64,000 bases of DNA from Helopsaltes ochotensis (GCA_013400155.1 VXBM01000001.1:3364092-3428091), one strand, 5' to 3'. Positions 35,168-48,946 are shown, counted from the stretch's first letter. A program made the numbers and translations. Notes: a model not told the origin generated them from the letters alone.

Positions 35168-36559
35168 AGTGAGTGGGAGTTAAAGGAAGGATTCTGGAGA
35201 TTTTAGTGCTCTAGACACAGTCTATCAGCCTAGACACAGGCCTGGGTTAAGTCTGATCTGTACCAGCTCTTGGGCTGCTCAGCAGAAAATCAGGTGAAAG
35301 TTGAAATTTTGCTGATTTTTCATGAAGTTTGGGTAGGAGTTTTTAGCTTGTGGTTTTTGTGTATTTTCCCCTGTGAGTGTTATCAGAGGAAATACATATT
35401 TTCATTCATGGGTCACACTTCCTTCTGTGTTCACTATGCATTTGGGATTAGCAGTCTCATCTAAATGCCTTGTCCTCCACGGATTTGGTGATCTGAGCTG
35501 TGCTTTCTCTGTGGATGCGCTGCTGTGTGAGCTCACAGGCTTTACTGGGTGGGATGCAGCACCATCCCACTGAAGAAGCCTCAGCTGTGGAATTTGTTTA
35601 CTCTGTAATGTCATTGACTTTAGAGGCTTACTAAAAAGATTCCTTCTCTCTGAGGGGTTATAGGAAGTTGAAGTTTGTTAGCATTATGATTGAGAGGTCT
35701 TCATTTGATACCTTTTAAATACTAGAGGTCTCTTGTGCTGGGCACATTTTGTACTTGTTGCACATGGTCACGTCATCTTGTACTTTCAATGGTTTCACTA
35801 AACCAAAAATCACAGCATCGTTTAAAACAAGCCGTGATTTGTGGCTTGTTTAATTCAAATGGAGGAATTGGAAAGAAAGTCAGAGGAATTACTTTTATCC
35901 ATTAGAACAATTTATTTTAGGTCTGTCCGTACTGTAAGGGAAGGGCATCCAGGAGAGAGTGGAAGCAATGGCTCACTGACTGTCCATGCTTCTCCATTGT
36001 CAGCATCTCCTCGGCATCGTTTTGGTCCTGGTGTTTAAGTGAGGTTGGTTGGTTTGTTTCCAGTGCGGGGTGAATGGAATCGTGTTCAGGCTGTGCTGCA
36101 GCTCACCAGGGAAGTACATTTGTGCATGGAATAAATGATTTAGGATGTCAGTGCAAGTCAAGAGAGGATGTTTGAGTGATATCCCTTCAGAGCTGCAGTG
36201 CTGGAGGGCTCCAGGAAAGGACAGACCTGGTGTTAATATCTTCTGAACAGCCTCCCTGGGGTGAACTGTCCCCCAGGGTGCCTTGCGAGAAGGAGTAGAA
36301 GAGACATAAAATTTCAGAGGGTCACCTACAGTAACCAAATGGGTCGTAATGTGTCTGATCAGCAGAGTGGTACTGACAAGTAAATTGCTCCCCAGCACTA
36401 TTTTAGTTGTATCCTGTCAGAGCTGGGACTGAAAGTACCTTGATTTGAATTTTCAGTTACTTGGGCTTGAATCATTAATATATTGTACAAAGGTAGTTTG
36501 CAAATTGAACTTTAAAATAAATACTTATTAGAAGGCTTTTCTGGGAAACTTCTTCCTTA
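35168..36559. other. Non-coding sequence, one 132-codon minus frame of doubtful meaning
   Basis: A minus-strand frame at 36000-36398 is open for 132 codons but starts from GTG. Its product is rich in serine, threonine, histidine, proline and leucine with no motif I recognise. Its region is a little richer in GC than the flanks, which lowers stop density. Nothing else stands out. Confidence 0.4.
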
Positions 36560-36675
36560 ACAAAATCAAAAAAATAAAGGAAAGAAAACCACTGCCACCA
36601 CCACCAAACTGACCAATCAACCAACCCCAAAATCCCCCAAAACCCAACCCAAACAAACAAATAAACAAAAAAAAA
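36560..36675. repeat. A/C-rich low-complexity tract
   Basis: The + strand is composed almost entirely of A and C, with motifs such as ccaccacca, ccaaccccaaaatccccc and aaacaaacaaataaac. It is the strand-complement type of the T/G-rich tracts at 1981 and 38031. The 61-codon minus frame across it is a low-complexity translation, not a gene. Confidence 0.85.
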
Positions 36676-38030
36676 TTACTTTAAGTGAATTTTGGTGGAA
36701 AACTACTTTGATGAGTTTCTGAAAATACATTCATTGAAATAAAGTGTGCTCATTTTCACAATGTTTCTTCTGGTGGAATAAAATATTTTAAATGTGAGAT
36801 TCTTAGCACATGGCTAGAAACTGATAATTATTTAAACCAGCTGCCTAGTTGCAGTGTATAGTGAGATTCATCACTGTGATTCACTAGCACATCAGAAAAA
36901 AAATCCCAAAAAGCAACCAAGTGAAAATGCTATGGATAGATAAAATGTGTGAAGTACTTATTCAGAGTGGGGCATGGTGCTGGTTTATTTTTAAAACATG
37001 CGACCTCTATTTGAAGTTTGATTAGAATAAGTGAGTCAGTTTCTGTTGGATCTGACAGCGTTACAATTTTGTTATTAGCTTTCCAGAATAAAACACATGA
37101 ATAACTCTTTTTTTCATGTACTTATTCACCAAACCATTGCATCTGTAGGTACAAGAAAAGGATGCTCATCACGGCAAAATTTCTGCATGTCTTTAATTGG
37201 AAGCATTTCCGTATATGACTATATACACGGTCAGATGACTGTGTGCAAGGGAAAAGAGAAACTTTACCTAGTTTTGCCATACTTAACACATTTCATGTCC
37301 ATTCTGTTACTTGTCTAAAGAAATAATGTACGAAAATTATTCAGTGTAATTTCAGCATCAAGAGTAAGAACCACAATTTCTCTTGTCACTGATTATTTTA
37401 AAAGATTTTTCATTGTCTGTAGTGAAGCCTCATTTCTCTGTTAGGATTTTGAACATTGTAACCAAAACTGTCCTCCCTTCCATTCTCATCCCCACAGCAA
37501 ATTTTCTGAGAAGGGAAGGATGTTATGGAGTTGCATCAAAAGTTTAGTAAGTGATTCATTACTGTATGAAAAATAATGTGCTTTATGTTTGCCAGGGAAG
37601 TTGTTCATTTTATTCACGGAATTGATTTTCAGTGCAAGCCGAATCCTTCTTGGTAACAGCCTGTTGCAAGTTCTTTTACATCACTAAAATCACAAAATTA
37701 ATTAAAAACAGGTGGATTCTTCCCATGTAGCAGTACCACTCAGCTGAATGAAAATACTTGTATAAATTGTTAGAGAGGATGTTATTTTCCTTAGGGATTA
37801 TACTGGAATGTTAGGATTCTCTAAAGCTGCATTTCTGAACAGAAAAAGAATCATATTTTGACTATGACACCCGTATTACTTTGTTTATAAAACCTGAATT
37901 TAAGTTGGCACTGTAAAGAAGAGGAAACCCTGAAGGAAACTTAATTTTTGGAACCTGATCTCTGTGTGAAAGTCTCTGTGAAACTTTGGTATGAAGATTT
38001 TCATTTAGAAACTCAAATCTACATAGCTAA
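36676..38030. other. AT-rich non-coding sequence, no gene seen
   Basis: Only short frames. The 73-codon plus frame at 37097-37318 does not resemble a known protein. No repeat family was recognised. Confidence 0.5.
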
Positions 38031-38096
38031 GTTTTGGGTGGGTTTTTTTGTTTGTTTGTTTGGGTTTTTTGGGGTTTTTTTTGTGGGATTTTTTTA
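38031..38096. repeat. T/G-rich low-complexity tract
   Basis: gttttgggtgggtttttttg then tttgtttgtttgggtttttt and onward: a T/G-only stretch of about 65 bases with four TTTG units, similar in style to the tract at 1981-2110. Confidence 0.85.
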
Positions 38097-41000
38097 AAAT
38101 TTTGTGTTGTTGCATTTTTCAAGATGCATTTTTATCTTTCACAAAAATGAATGAGAGCAGTGTTGAAGAATCATGAGCTATGTTTACTGAGTATTCAATT
38201 TATGAACTAAATGATCTGCTTAATCTTGTGATTTATTATTAGTTTGTTAGTTCTCTTCAATTAATAGGAGTTTGTTTTATGTGGGTTAATGATGCTGGTT
38301 TCAATCTAGGCATATAGGGCTGTACAGAGCAGGAGGACACGAAGGTAGAGTAAGAGACCCCTTGACTTGTGTTGCATTTTCATGGAGTGCCAGCAAAGTT
38401 CTGGCTGCCCTCTTTTTCTGGAAAAACAAATTGGCACAATGAAAGTTTTTTAAAGACAGAAGTACCTGTATCCAAGCCAACTGTTGGTTTTGAAGTGCAC
38501 TTATCTTTGCAAATCAGACTATGCAGAGTGGTCCAAATATAATCTTTGTAGCTAATGTAATTGTAACAGACCTCAAAGATGGTCTTCTGTAACACAGCAT
38601 ATTAAAAAAAATTACTGAATATGAAGTGGAATTTATGTTAGTCTTTCCAAGCCTAGCCAATTTTAATTTTGGGTCTTCATTTTTTTCTTGACTGAATCAA
38701 GTTCTGTGCAGCTTCAGAAGACAAGTTGAATAAAAGAATAAAGTAATAGAACATTGAAAAGAGCACACTAGAGCATTTCATGTATTTACTTTTCCCAGTT
38801 TAGAGGTTTTGAATTTGAAAGAAATCTTTCATTATGTCACAGCTGAAATGTATTCCTAAAATGGTAAAGAATAGTTGCTAAATTAGATAAATATTTATTT
38901 TCATACGTACAATTTTTAGTCTGAGAAGTATGAGGAGGAACTTGTGAGATGTCGAGTTTCTTAACTGATGGAAATAGACTGTGTGTATATTGGAGCATAT
39001 TCAACTTTTATTGCAAACTTAGGCTTCTGTATACTTTTAGATGCATGTGTGTCTGGATCATGATCGATGCCAAACTGCCACTTGTGGGTGACGCTGTCTG
39101 GCTCTGGGTAATGAGGAGTGATGCTGCTGCACAAGTGCATTGACAAGCAGCCAAGTGTACTGAAGTGTAGGTCAGGTCTGAGCACCTCTGCTCTCCATGT
39201 GGATGGCCCACAGTGCGCCATCAACTCACATCAAAATAAACATTTATTTATTAATTTATTAAATCTCCAGATCTTACTCACATGGCAGTATTTTAACTTT
39301 GCTACGTTAATAATTGTTTTTTGTTTTCTTGTGGGTCAGTGTTGTTACATTTGCACCTAGACTTGAGATATTATGTGGTTAGGTGTGTGTTGGGGCAAAG
39401 AACTTTTTGTTCATATACAATGGCAAATACTAAGAGCAAGATTATCTTGTCTTGTGTAACAAATTGTTTAAAAATGTTACAAAAATAAAAAGTAAATCAA
39501 TAAATCTCAAGTTTGCTAGTGAAGAGTATAAAATCTTTTGAATTTTTTTTGGTCTACTTTCTATCATTGCAAGCCGCATGACTTATTTTGAAATGTACAT
39601 TTGTGTACTAGGGAAGTATAATTTATTGTAAATATTGCATTAAAAGACTCATTTCTCAGGCAGTTGGAATTAAATTTTTTCAGAGACAAATGTTTGTTAT
39701 GCACATTACGTCATCATTTAGATTGAAAACCCAATTTCTCCAGCTTCTAAAACAAACTATTTCTTTGGCATATTGAAAAGTTTTTAAGGGGTAACATCTT
39801 CAGAACAAGTGCATGTTCATACTGTATTGCTTCTGAAATAGCTGGGAACATACAGTGATGGAAAATCACTAAACTAGAAAGGATCGATTGTGAAATGCAC
39901 AGTACTTTAACATAAAGAGGAAGAATAAACAACTTTTTCAATGGCCTGCATGCAGGGCCAGTTTACAAGTGTGTGACAGTGGTGGTGCATAGCTGAATTA
40001 CTGAATTTATACTATGCCACAGGAAAACAGGAAAACCTTTTTTGACTTTTCTATTTTTGTTTGTCTCTGCTATAGAATATTAAATACTTTATCTGTATAT
40101 GTGAGCTATCCATGTTATGATGGCTTGTACCTCCCTGCTACAGCAGCCACTGCAAAGTGATTTTATTGTCCTCTAATCTGCTGGAACAGTTTTTTAACAT
40201 GTTTGTTGCTTTACCAGCCTTTTTGCAGACTGGGAAGCCCAACAAGTACCTTAGTGGTAATTTAGAATCTACTAGTAAAGCGTGGGCATTAAGCAGTGTT
40301 AGAATTTTCAAGCTGGAGTCAAAATTAATTTCTTGATGTATTTCTTGACTGTGCTTTTATTTAATAAAGAAGAAACTATGCCCTTCAGGAAATGGTAATC
40401 TTTATTTATGGCTATGATGGGAAAATGCAAATGAAGCAGTGAATTTTGTGATTAGTAGTTTACTGAGCATTCACTTACTATAATTATGTTTTAGACCAGT
40501 GGAATTATCATGTTCTATTAACCAGATTATTTCCTGACTTCTTGTAGGATTCTGAGTAATAACAAGATCTTGTGGTTGAAGAATGGCTCTTTCTTCGGTC
40601 TGAGATCCCTGGAGAGACTGTGAGTAACTGATCAGCCTTGCTCCACCTTCAATTAAAAGTCTTTGTCCTTTAAATATAGAAACAAACCTCACATAATGAA
40701 GTTGAGATGTTCTGAACTGTATTGCACAGTAGAGTTTCTAGGCAGTCATCAGGTTAAGAAACAGCATAAAAATGAGTGCATGGGGATGGATGTGGAACAT
40801 ACAGGAAAGCACTGCCATCAATTTGGAACTAAAATAAACATCCAGTCAAAGCCTTGTACTACACTCTGCACGCTATCACAGTGAAGACTGCTGTATGTAA
40901 TGGTAACACTAAGGTACCTGACATGTAGTTTGGGTTATTTAACTCCTTGGTCTCCAATACTTCTATTTTAATTTTAATCTTTTCTATATTTTAATTATAA

Positions 41001-44000
41001 TATCAACAAATTGGACAGCATTTATCACAGGAGCAAACAATGACTTCGATAAAGCTCCATGGCTATGTATTTCTAGCCAATATTTGAAGGGGGAAAGAGG
41101 AGCTCAGGAGCAGCTAATGAGTTGGGAAGAAAATATTTGGAAACTTCAATGGAAATAAATAAGAAGTAACAGCTGTACTATAATACCATGACTTTCTGTA
41201 TATGTAGGTCAGTCATTTGAGAATAATTGTGAACAAGCCTAAAAGGCTATTTTCTATATCAATAGACAACTTATGGTACCAGTACATCTAAAATGAGTAA
41301 TTATGTCATGGCTATCTTACAATATCTCCTGCAGCTTAAGCTAAATTACTTTCATACTGCTTTGTAAGAGTAGCTTTATTATGCAGAACTGTTGATATAA
41401 AATTGTTGCTGCATTCATGAGTGCATGAATGTATTCTGTGTGGTGTGAATATTTCCATATGCAAAGAAATTATGTATTAAAATCAACCTTAGCTAATATT
41501 TTTACTATAGATGTGTTATGCATGCTGTTTATGGTTGTGGAATAAAGCGGGTAAGTATACCATACTGAGATGTTTGAGTATCCTAATTGTGGTTTAAAAA
41601 TAAACAACTTATTTCAAGGTCTAAATCAATTCCTAAGCACCTTGAAGGATTTGGGTAAAGTGACTGTCAGAACATTTATGCTAAGTAACATTAGATTTTC
41701 TCTACATACAGTTGTATCAAATAGTTCCTTTAATGTTAAAAATTAATGTATTAAATGATATGGAATGTTAAGTAGTATGGAATAGAGAGTGATGTGTTAT
41801 TTACTAACTGGTTTAATATTAGGATTAGTGGTGATATGAGGTTTGTAAAGAAGTCTACAAATATTTTAGACAAAACAATTTAGAACACAAAATAGAATTA
41901 CACATCTATTGCAAGAAGGGGAATCAGTAAATTAAATTCTCATGTAATGTAAGTAAATGTAAGTAACGTAGTGTTTAGAACTCAAGCAAACCATTTCCTC
42001 TGAGATTTTTTTAAGGTTTAATTTGCATTAGGGAATTATACTGACCATGTACTTTTAAGAATTTTATTAGTGGACTAGTGAGAGAAGTATTTCAACCTGA
42101 AAAGACATTATGAACAAAACTAAGAACAGTGAGAAAACAGAAAAAGTGCCTTAGGTGTGTAGCCTCAAGTACCACCTCAGTCTAAACCATTTCATTTTTC
42201 TGTGCTGATTTTTCACAACAGTGCAGATAAAATGAGTATCATCTCCTCTGTTTATAAATCTGTTTGGCTATGGTGTTAATAGAAAATCCATGAGTGGTCC
42301 ATCCGTTGAAGACTGGAGTTCACGTGATGCCATTCTCATGATTCATTGTTCATTGCCCTGTTTCTGTTTCGTTTGGGGCCACTCTGGCCCCATATGCTTC
42401 TTATCAATATCTGTGAAATCCCAGTTTCAGCTGGAGGGGTGAGAACAGCTGGAATAGTCTACTAGGAGGTGAGTGTGAATGAATTACAGCTGGATGAGTG
42501 CTCCCAGCTCTTGGACAAAGGTTTCCCCAGCTTTGCCTTTTTAACAGAACCCAATTCAGAGCAGTACTTCAGGCGCTCAAAATGGAGAACTGTGACAGCA
42601 ACTGCTGTTGATATTTGTGGCTTATCAAAATGGACCAAGAACTTTCATTCCTTACCTGAAAGGAAGTACTGTAAGCAGAAAAATTCAGCTTCCTTTAAAA
42701 TAATGTTAAGTTTACAAGATTAGGTGCTTAGGAACACGGGTGTGCTGGAGTTAAGAATTACTCATTTAATTTGGCTTTGCACTCCTTGTGGTCCTGTTCA
42801 GACGAAAAAGTAATGCGAATGCCACAGAGGAAAGAATCATGTAAGTCAGTAATTTTTTTTTTTTTACAGTTGCCATAAGATCATGAGCTAGAAGAGTGTA
42901 AGCTTACATGGAAAATGAAATCGTTCAGTGTCAAAATGGATAAAATTAGAGAAGTAAAATTTCAGGTGGAATTGAATGAATTGTATCTTCTGGAGTGCTT
43001 AAACCCTCTTTTTGTGTAAAGAATGGTTTGAAGCCCTACTCTAATAAGTGAGTGACAACTTTCCCCCTATTATTTTGTTTTTCAATGCGTGTCACAACAG
43101 GAATTCACAACTTCTGGATTACAGAAGTGTCAGTCTTCTCAGGTTCTGGTGATTTCTCAAGACTTACACAAGTGAGGTCCCTCACTGAGCAGTTGTCTCA
43201 AAGTGGGGCTCTCATTCTGTCAAGCAAATCAAGAAAAGTTATTTACCTTTTAAATGTCCATTCTAAGAGTAAGACAAAATTGATTTCTCTTAAACTAAGG
43301 CTGTTGTAGAATTCTAATATTTTACATGAAATTATTTTTTTTCAACATGCTTTTCAGAAAATTGCCATTTTTTTCAACCATAACATAAGAATAACAAGGT
43401 TACCATTCCAGATTCTCTCAAACTGTGTTACTGCTATAGGAAACCTGTTACTAGGTTTTCAGGGGATAAAGCCAACAAACCAGGGAAAAACATGTTTGGA
43501 GATACAGTTATTTCCTGTTTAATAATTTAAAGATAGGACTATATTTAATAAGAATCCATTAATAGATTACATTAAAAAATGAAATGTAATAATGTCTAGT
43601 AAAAATAGTGATCAAAAGACATGTATGAAATACTAATATTTTTACTGGGCATTTTGTAAAACGTGCACTTTCAGTTTTATGTATGTGTATGAACAGTGAC
43701 TCATGAGAGATCTGTGGGGGTGGCAATCCCTCTCCACAGTTAAGGTTTTCTGAAATTAAGAATTGCTGCCATGTGCTGGTTTGGAAAGGTTGGCTCACAA
43801 ATATGACATGGCATCTGGACCATGATGTGACTCTGTGCCACTGAGCTTATGCTGTAGTACTAACAAGAGGCATTAGGAAGTGAAGATCATAAGTTAAATA
43901 CTGTGAGAGAATAAAAGTTTTCTGTAAAGTTAGATATTATATGCTGTCCAGTTATATGGTCCTTGAGCTGAAATAAAATCAGAAATGTAGGTAAGAATAT

Positions 44001-44639
44001 CAATAAGCTTTTTTTGAAGCAAGCGTGGTAAAGGAACTGTTTGTTAAAATATGAAGAGCTGTGTGGAATTTAACCAGAAGAGATCTACAGGCTGTAAATT
44101 CTTTAAATGAGAATGCACACCTTGAACCCATTTCTGTGATACATCCTGTGGAGATGGCTGGCTTCACATTCAGGAGGCTGAGAATTCAGTTTGGATCTGA
44201 AGCTCAGGGCAGACTTGACAGCTTGTAATGATTTCAGTTTCAGTGCCTTCCCTGTCTGCAGTCACTGTTCTGCCTTCCCAGAACAGCAGGAGTTATCACA
44301 GACATTTCAATAAGTTTTTCTATGCTCTGGGTACCGTAAAAGAAAGGCAAGCTGGGCTTTCCAAGCCATGAAAGAGTGAGGTAGCCCTTTTCAAGTAAGT
44401 CTCAGCAATCAGAAAACTCTCATTTAGTAAAATATTTGGAGGGGTCTGAACAATGGAATTATCTCTGTAATTTGGTGGTGTAATTATTGCATGAATTGGA
44501 ACAATGTATCACATGGATAAATCTGTGACAGTTTCCTTCTATAGGAATTATTTTTATTTATTTGTTTTTATATTCTGGGCATGGGGTTAAGTATGCTATT
44601 ACCCAAAGAATCACAGGCTAGTGCAGGTTACCAAGTTCC
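38097..44639. other. AT-rich non-coding sequence, no gene seen
   Basis: Many short frames of 60-88 codons on both strands. The 84-codon plus frame at 42469-42723 starts from a non-ATG codon and carries no motif I recognise. A T-run lies at about 42850-42864. A small imperfect repeat of aatgtaagta occurs near 41946-41966. No RNA gene or repeat family was recognised. Confidence 0.5.
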
Positions 44640-45113
44640 TTGCAGATGCCTTATCTTGGCAGTATGTGGTATGGATGGTGCCACGAAGCACTGCCACCCC
44701 CCTCAGTGTGCAGCAAAGTGATAGTATTAGTGCCAGCTGTGGCAGGGCTTTTTATGCCTGAGGATATTTGGCCAGCCACGGTCCATGGGATGCTTCTGGG
44801 AGCAAAGACCGAGGCGATTGGGCCAGGTGCTCCAGCTGTGCTGGCCCTAAAGCCAAGATCCAGACTAGGAAAATAAATCTTTTGCCCTCATCCTGTGCCA
44901 GCTGGCACAAACCAATATGTACTTCAGCTATTATCCACACTGCTAATTTTCTTACTCTGCACAGCAGCCGTTGCACCACAGCTGCCCCGACAGCCCCTGC
45001 CCTGAGCTATCTCCCCACGTTATCCCTCCCTGGGCAACCTGTTGTGGCTTCCCTGCTGTGGGCTCCTGGTGCTGTGGGGTTGATAGTGTGCTTGGGATTT
45101 TCAAAAGTGGGTG
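44640..45113. other. GC-rich patch, unassigned
   Basis: GC content is clearly higher than in the flanks and four frames of 75-116 codons overlap in several phases on both strands, which is the pattern of low stop density. Phrases such as ccagctgtggcagggc and gccagctggcacaaacc recur in style, but there is no clear repeat unit and I recognise no repeat family. It could be an old transposon fragment, a regulatory region or a decayed gene piece. Confidence 0.3.
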
Positions 45114-46919
45114 TATGAAGTTGCTCTCTCTTTCATCACCGAATGTACTTTTTTGGTTGGTTTATGGGGGCATTATACCTCTGAGAATGTTGCTCCTTTG
45201 TCCCAGTGACTGAACCTCTAACGGGTTCAGAAGCTATTGGGAGGGAACCAGCAAATAAAAATAAAGAAACATACACAAACAGACCATGGTTGCATAAGCA
45301 GTTTCCTTGGGAAATCAGGATGAAAGATCACTTAGCAAGATTACACATATTTTTCCCAGCTGAGCCAGAAGAAAAAGCATTCCAGGCGCTAATAAGCAGC
45401 AGTGACTGTTTTACAGAAACTTGCTTTGTTATGTTTTCAAGACAAATAAGAATAGTACTGAAGTATATCTAAGAATTTAACATTAAGTTTATTTTTTTGT
45501 TTCAATTTTTTTTAGCACTTTAGGTGAGTCCTTACTCAACCAGGCCTCACTTAGATATTGTATGTACTTTTATTAAGTGCTGCTGTAGCATCAAGATCCA
45601 ATCATGTGTCAGTGCTGTACAGCCACATATTATCCTCACTTATTATCAGACAAGACTGCCTAAAAGCTACTTCCAATAGATTTCAGTGGGACATTCTGCA
45701 ACTATATGTTGTTGTGTGCAATGGAAGTAATAACACACAGAATTGAGGGATGAAAAGGGCTAGAAAGACAAGAACAAAAAATTACACCATAGAAAAATCA
45801 TGTTGTTATGCAGTTGTTACAAAAATATCATATTTAGAAATTCTTTAGCAAAATTCAAGTGATGGAAGTGTAAAATATAAAGGTCGGACATTTTTTAATA
45901 TGCAATTTACATTTTCTAAATTACTGTCCTCTTCATTTTTTTCCCTGTCCATACACTTGAAATGTGCATGTGCACACACACAAAGAAGCAAATGTTCTTC
46001 CTAGGTACTCTGAAGGATTGGAAATATGCTCGAAGAAACTGTTAACAATTTTACTTTCAACACATTGTGCATGACATCTCTAAAGTTAGAAAATTCATAG
46101 ATTAAATTTAGAATATGTGTTCTTTTTTTGATTTTTGTAAAAATAGAAAAATACTGGTTATTATGTACTCATAATACTTCAGACTGACAGCCAGGATCCA
46201 GCTGTGCAATGTTTTTGGCTTTTTGTTTTTTTACCCTTGAAGATCTTGCAGCTGAGGAGTGTGCCCCTAATTTTGTGCAAGCACTTTTAACAGAAAATAA
46301 ATTGATAAGCTTGGAGACCTCAAATGCCACTGAGCTGTATGTTTAGAGAAATGCTTTGATGGTACTCCAGGAAAGGGCAATCTAAAAATCTGTTTCTTAG
46401 GGCTGTTTGTTGTGTAAATAGTCATAGTATGAATAAAACTATTTCATTTTATCGAGTTTTTGTATTTGGAGAAATATGGAAAAAGAAAACTCTCAAGAAT
46501 CTGAAGTTTTCTTGCAACTTTTTCTTGTATTTGAAATCCTGCATTGATTTAATAAATTCTCTAAGTCCGGTTGATAATGATAGCAATAAAGTTATTTCTT
46601 TATTTTCAAAGAACAGAACTACAGGTACTGCAACCATTATTTTTTCTTCTTTGATAATATGTCTATGACACCTGAGGAAATCGAAGCAGTTTTCCCTGTA
46701 AAATTTCTTACTGTGTTGGCTTGTAATGGTTTACAAAGGCTCCTTATGCTGCATTACTGTTTGAAGTGATTGGTGATATTCTGGTAGATGCAGAAGGATG
46801 GGAATAGTCACGGGGAAGGATTTTTCTCCAGGAGCAAGACTCTGCTTTGTACCTGTACTATAAACTGGATTGAAGACGATTCATGCTCCTCTTGGCAGTC
46901 ATTAAACTTTGAGTTGCCC
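45114..46919. other. AT-rich non-coding sequence, no gene seen
   Basis: Short frames only, two of them antisense to each other at 46429-46668. A short CA-run (cacacacacaaa) sits near 45973. Nothing recognised. Confidence 0.5.
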
Positions 46920-47082
46920 TTTTCGTTTCAGTGTCAGATGAAGAGTTTATCTTTTTAATTATGATGATGCCAGGGTTTTCATGAGGCAGGAGGGTTCCCT
47001 TTGTCAGTCCTGAATGCAGCTAATGCAGCTGGCAGGTTGATGTTAATTGATTGATGTTTGCCTGCAATATGGTCTGTACAGA
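46920..47082. promoter_or_regulatory. Possible conserved non-coding element with homeodomain-like and E-box words (speculative)
   Basis: This stretch packs tttttaattatgatgatg, gttaattgattgatg, a 9-bp tandem pair aatgcagct/aatgcagct (47013-47030) and an E-box CAGCTG at 47026-47031 into about 160 bases of balanced composition without repeats. TAATTA and TTAATTGA are the core words bound by many homeodomain proteins. The combination is of the kind seen in developmental enhancers, but such words also occur by chance in AT-rich DNA, and conservation cannot be assessed here. Confidence 0.15.
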
Positions 47083-48903
47083 GACAGTTGTAAATACCGA
47101 GCTTAAAAATCAAAGCTCTGAAAATTCATAAATTAATAAAATTAAGGTACCTGTTGATTCAGAGACATGTCTGTTGCAGATAATTGGTTTGGAGTGTTGG
47201 AGATACTCAGGAGATAAAGAGCTTTCCAAATACTGGAAGGGAAAACCAACCCAGGGAATGTAGGCAGTGGACAGATCAGAAAGCGGAGAGAAAATGGTTA
47301 TGCATATAATAATCATTGATCACCTAAAATTAGAATAGCTTTTTGTTAAATGAATGATTTTTAAGGCTCATCCTGGAGCATGGAGAAAAGCAATTCCTAC
47401 CAAGAAAATGAGTGTTAAGCTAGGAAATGGGACTGTATTCTTCAGAGCTTAATACACACACCTCCTTAGCCATCTCATTTTTTCATTGGTAGTAAATGCC
47501 ATGGTCAGCTGCTGTAAGATTTTTTTTTTTTTCTGGAGTTTTTATCATATCCCTGGGTTAGAACCAGATTCCTTACCCGTCCTGGGACTCTTCATGCATT
47601 TCCTCACACCAGTCTGTCTTTGTGGTGGCTGTAGCCCAGGGATTTTGCCTCTCTTTGGTGCTTGATTCTCTGTCATTGTGGTAATTTTGGTCATGTTACT
47701 CAATGATGCCAATGTCAGATATATTCTAGTACAGACAGAAGATAAGAGTTGCTCACTTCAGTGAATGTGCTCTTTAAATATCTGACTTCGTGTACCTCTC
47801 AATGAAGATTGTAATGTATCATTGAAAAATATTAAATGCATGTCAAAAAAAAGTATTTTTCCATAAAATCAATTTAGTTCTACAAAGTACATTTTCTATA
47901 AAATCATTTTAATATTTTAAAAATTTAATGGCGTGGATTGGTGAGATTAGTATGAGCCTAGAACAAGATTGAAAGGAGATGTGAAAATGATCCTGGTAGT
48001 ATTAGAGTACCTTCAGTTCCTCACTGCCAGGGTTTTTTTTAACATCAAATAAGAGTTCCTCATTAACATTTACAATATTTGAAATTATATCTGCAAATCA
48101 TGCAAAACCACAAGTTTAGTAATTGCAAATAAAATTTAATGTTACAATGAGAAGTCTCCCCTATCACTTAATTAGCTAGAATTATCTAATTATTTCTGAC
48201 TGTTTAAGTTGAACAAAGTTTTTACCCGACTATATTTATTTATTGACAGATTTCTTTTGTCATTATCTGATTCTGGAAGATGTTATATTTTAGGAATTGC
48301 ATTAAATTTAAAATACAGCTTTTTTTAGGTTCTATGTCTTTTACTTGAAAACAATCCTTCTTAATCATAAAGGACTTTGTCTAAATAGGGAATTTTATGC
48401 ATGCTGTAGCAAATGCATAATGGTTAGGCAATACAATATTTATATGTTGAGGTTAACCAAGAGAGTCTTTTGAAAGAGGAAAACCTGTGAAAGAAGAGGC
48501 TTTTATTTGAGAGAAGTGATTGGAAGTCAAGGACTGTCTTATTTAAGAGTTTTTAAAAAATTTTCATTCAGTTTTTGTCTCATCACTTTATCTCTCTCTA
48601 CCTCTCTGTTTTTATCTGTATTGCTTATTTAATATCTACAAATTTAGTAATGCTGGGAGATCTCAGCTTATCAGGAGAGAGGAAACAAGAAAAAGTATGT
48701 TGGTGTTTGTGTAATGCCAATTATTTTTCATTTCTACCTTATGTGAAGTCATTTATGTACATTCCTGCCCTGGCTGCTAATAAACCTTAATGGGCACAAA
48801 CACACAAGTGCAGATAGAGGACACCGCTGCTTGTTGAAAGAACCTGCCTGGTTCCATAAGCAGCAAGAAGCAACAGCAGACCTAAGCAACTTTGGAAAAT
48901 AAC
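47083..48903. other. AT-rich non-coding sequence, no gene seen
   Basis: A T-run at about 47519-47532 and a short CT-rich stretch at 48585-48610. The frames present are short. Sequence from 48790 to 48903 is somewhat more balanced in composition and could be a 5' untranslated region if the next candidate is real. Confidence 0.45.
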
Positions 48904-48946
48904 ATGGATCTGGACTTGGAAAAGCCACTGCTGTGCTTCACTGTTG
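48904..48946 (+). other. Candidate first coding exon (speculative)
   Basis: An ATG in a good translation-start context (aataacatgg: A at -3, G at +4) opens a frame reading MDLDLEKPLLCFTV, after which gtaaag at 48947 could be a splice donor of moderate strength. The same frame stays open to 49188 if unspliced, giving 94 codons. The upstream 110 bases are of balanced composition with CAGCAAGAAGCAACAGCAG-like text, as in many 5' untranslated regions. I do not recognise the protein start, there is no CpG island or TATA box in the right place, and chance is a strong alternative. Confidence 0.12.

Noticed and set aside
35690..35735. gagaggtcttc and ctagaggtctcttgtgc, CR1-like words
   Set aside because: Isolated words without the surrounding order of CR1 3' sequence.
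36000..36398. 132-codon minus frame
   Set aside because: It starts from GTG, is compositionally biased and lies in a locally GC-richer stretch where stops are rarer.
42469..42723. 84-codon plus frame near gtgagt and cag splice-like words
   Set aside because: The splice-like words do not bracket the open frame consistently and the product is not recognised.
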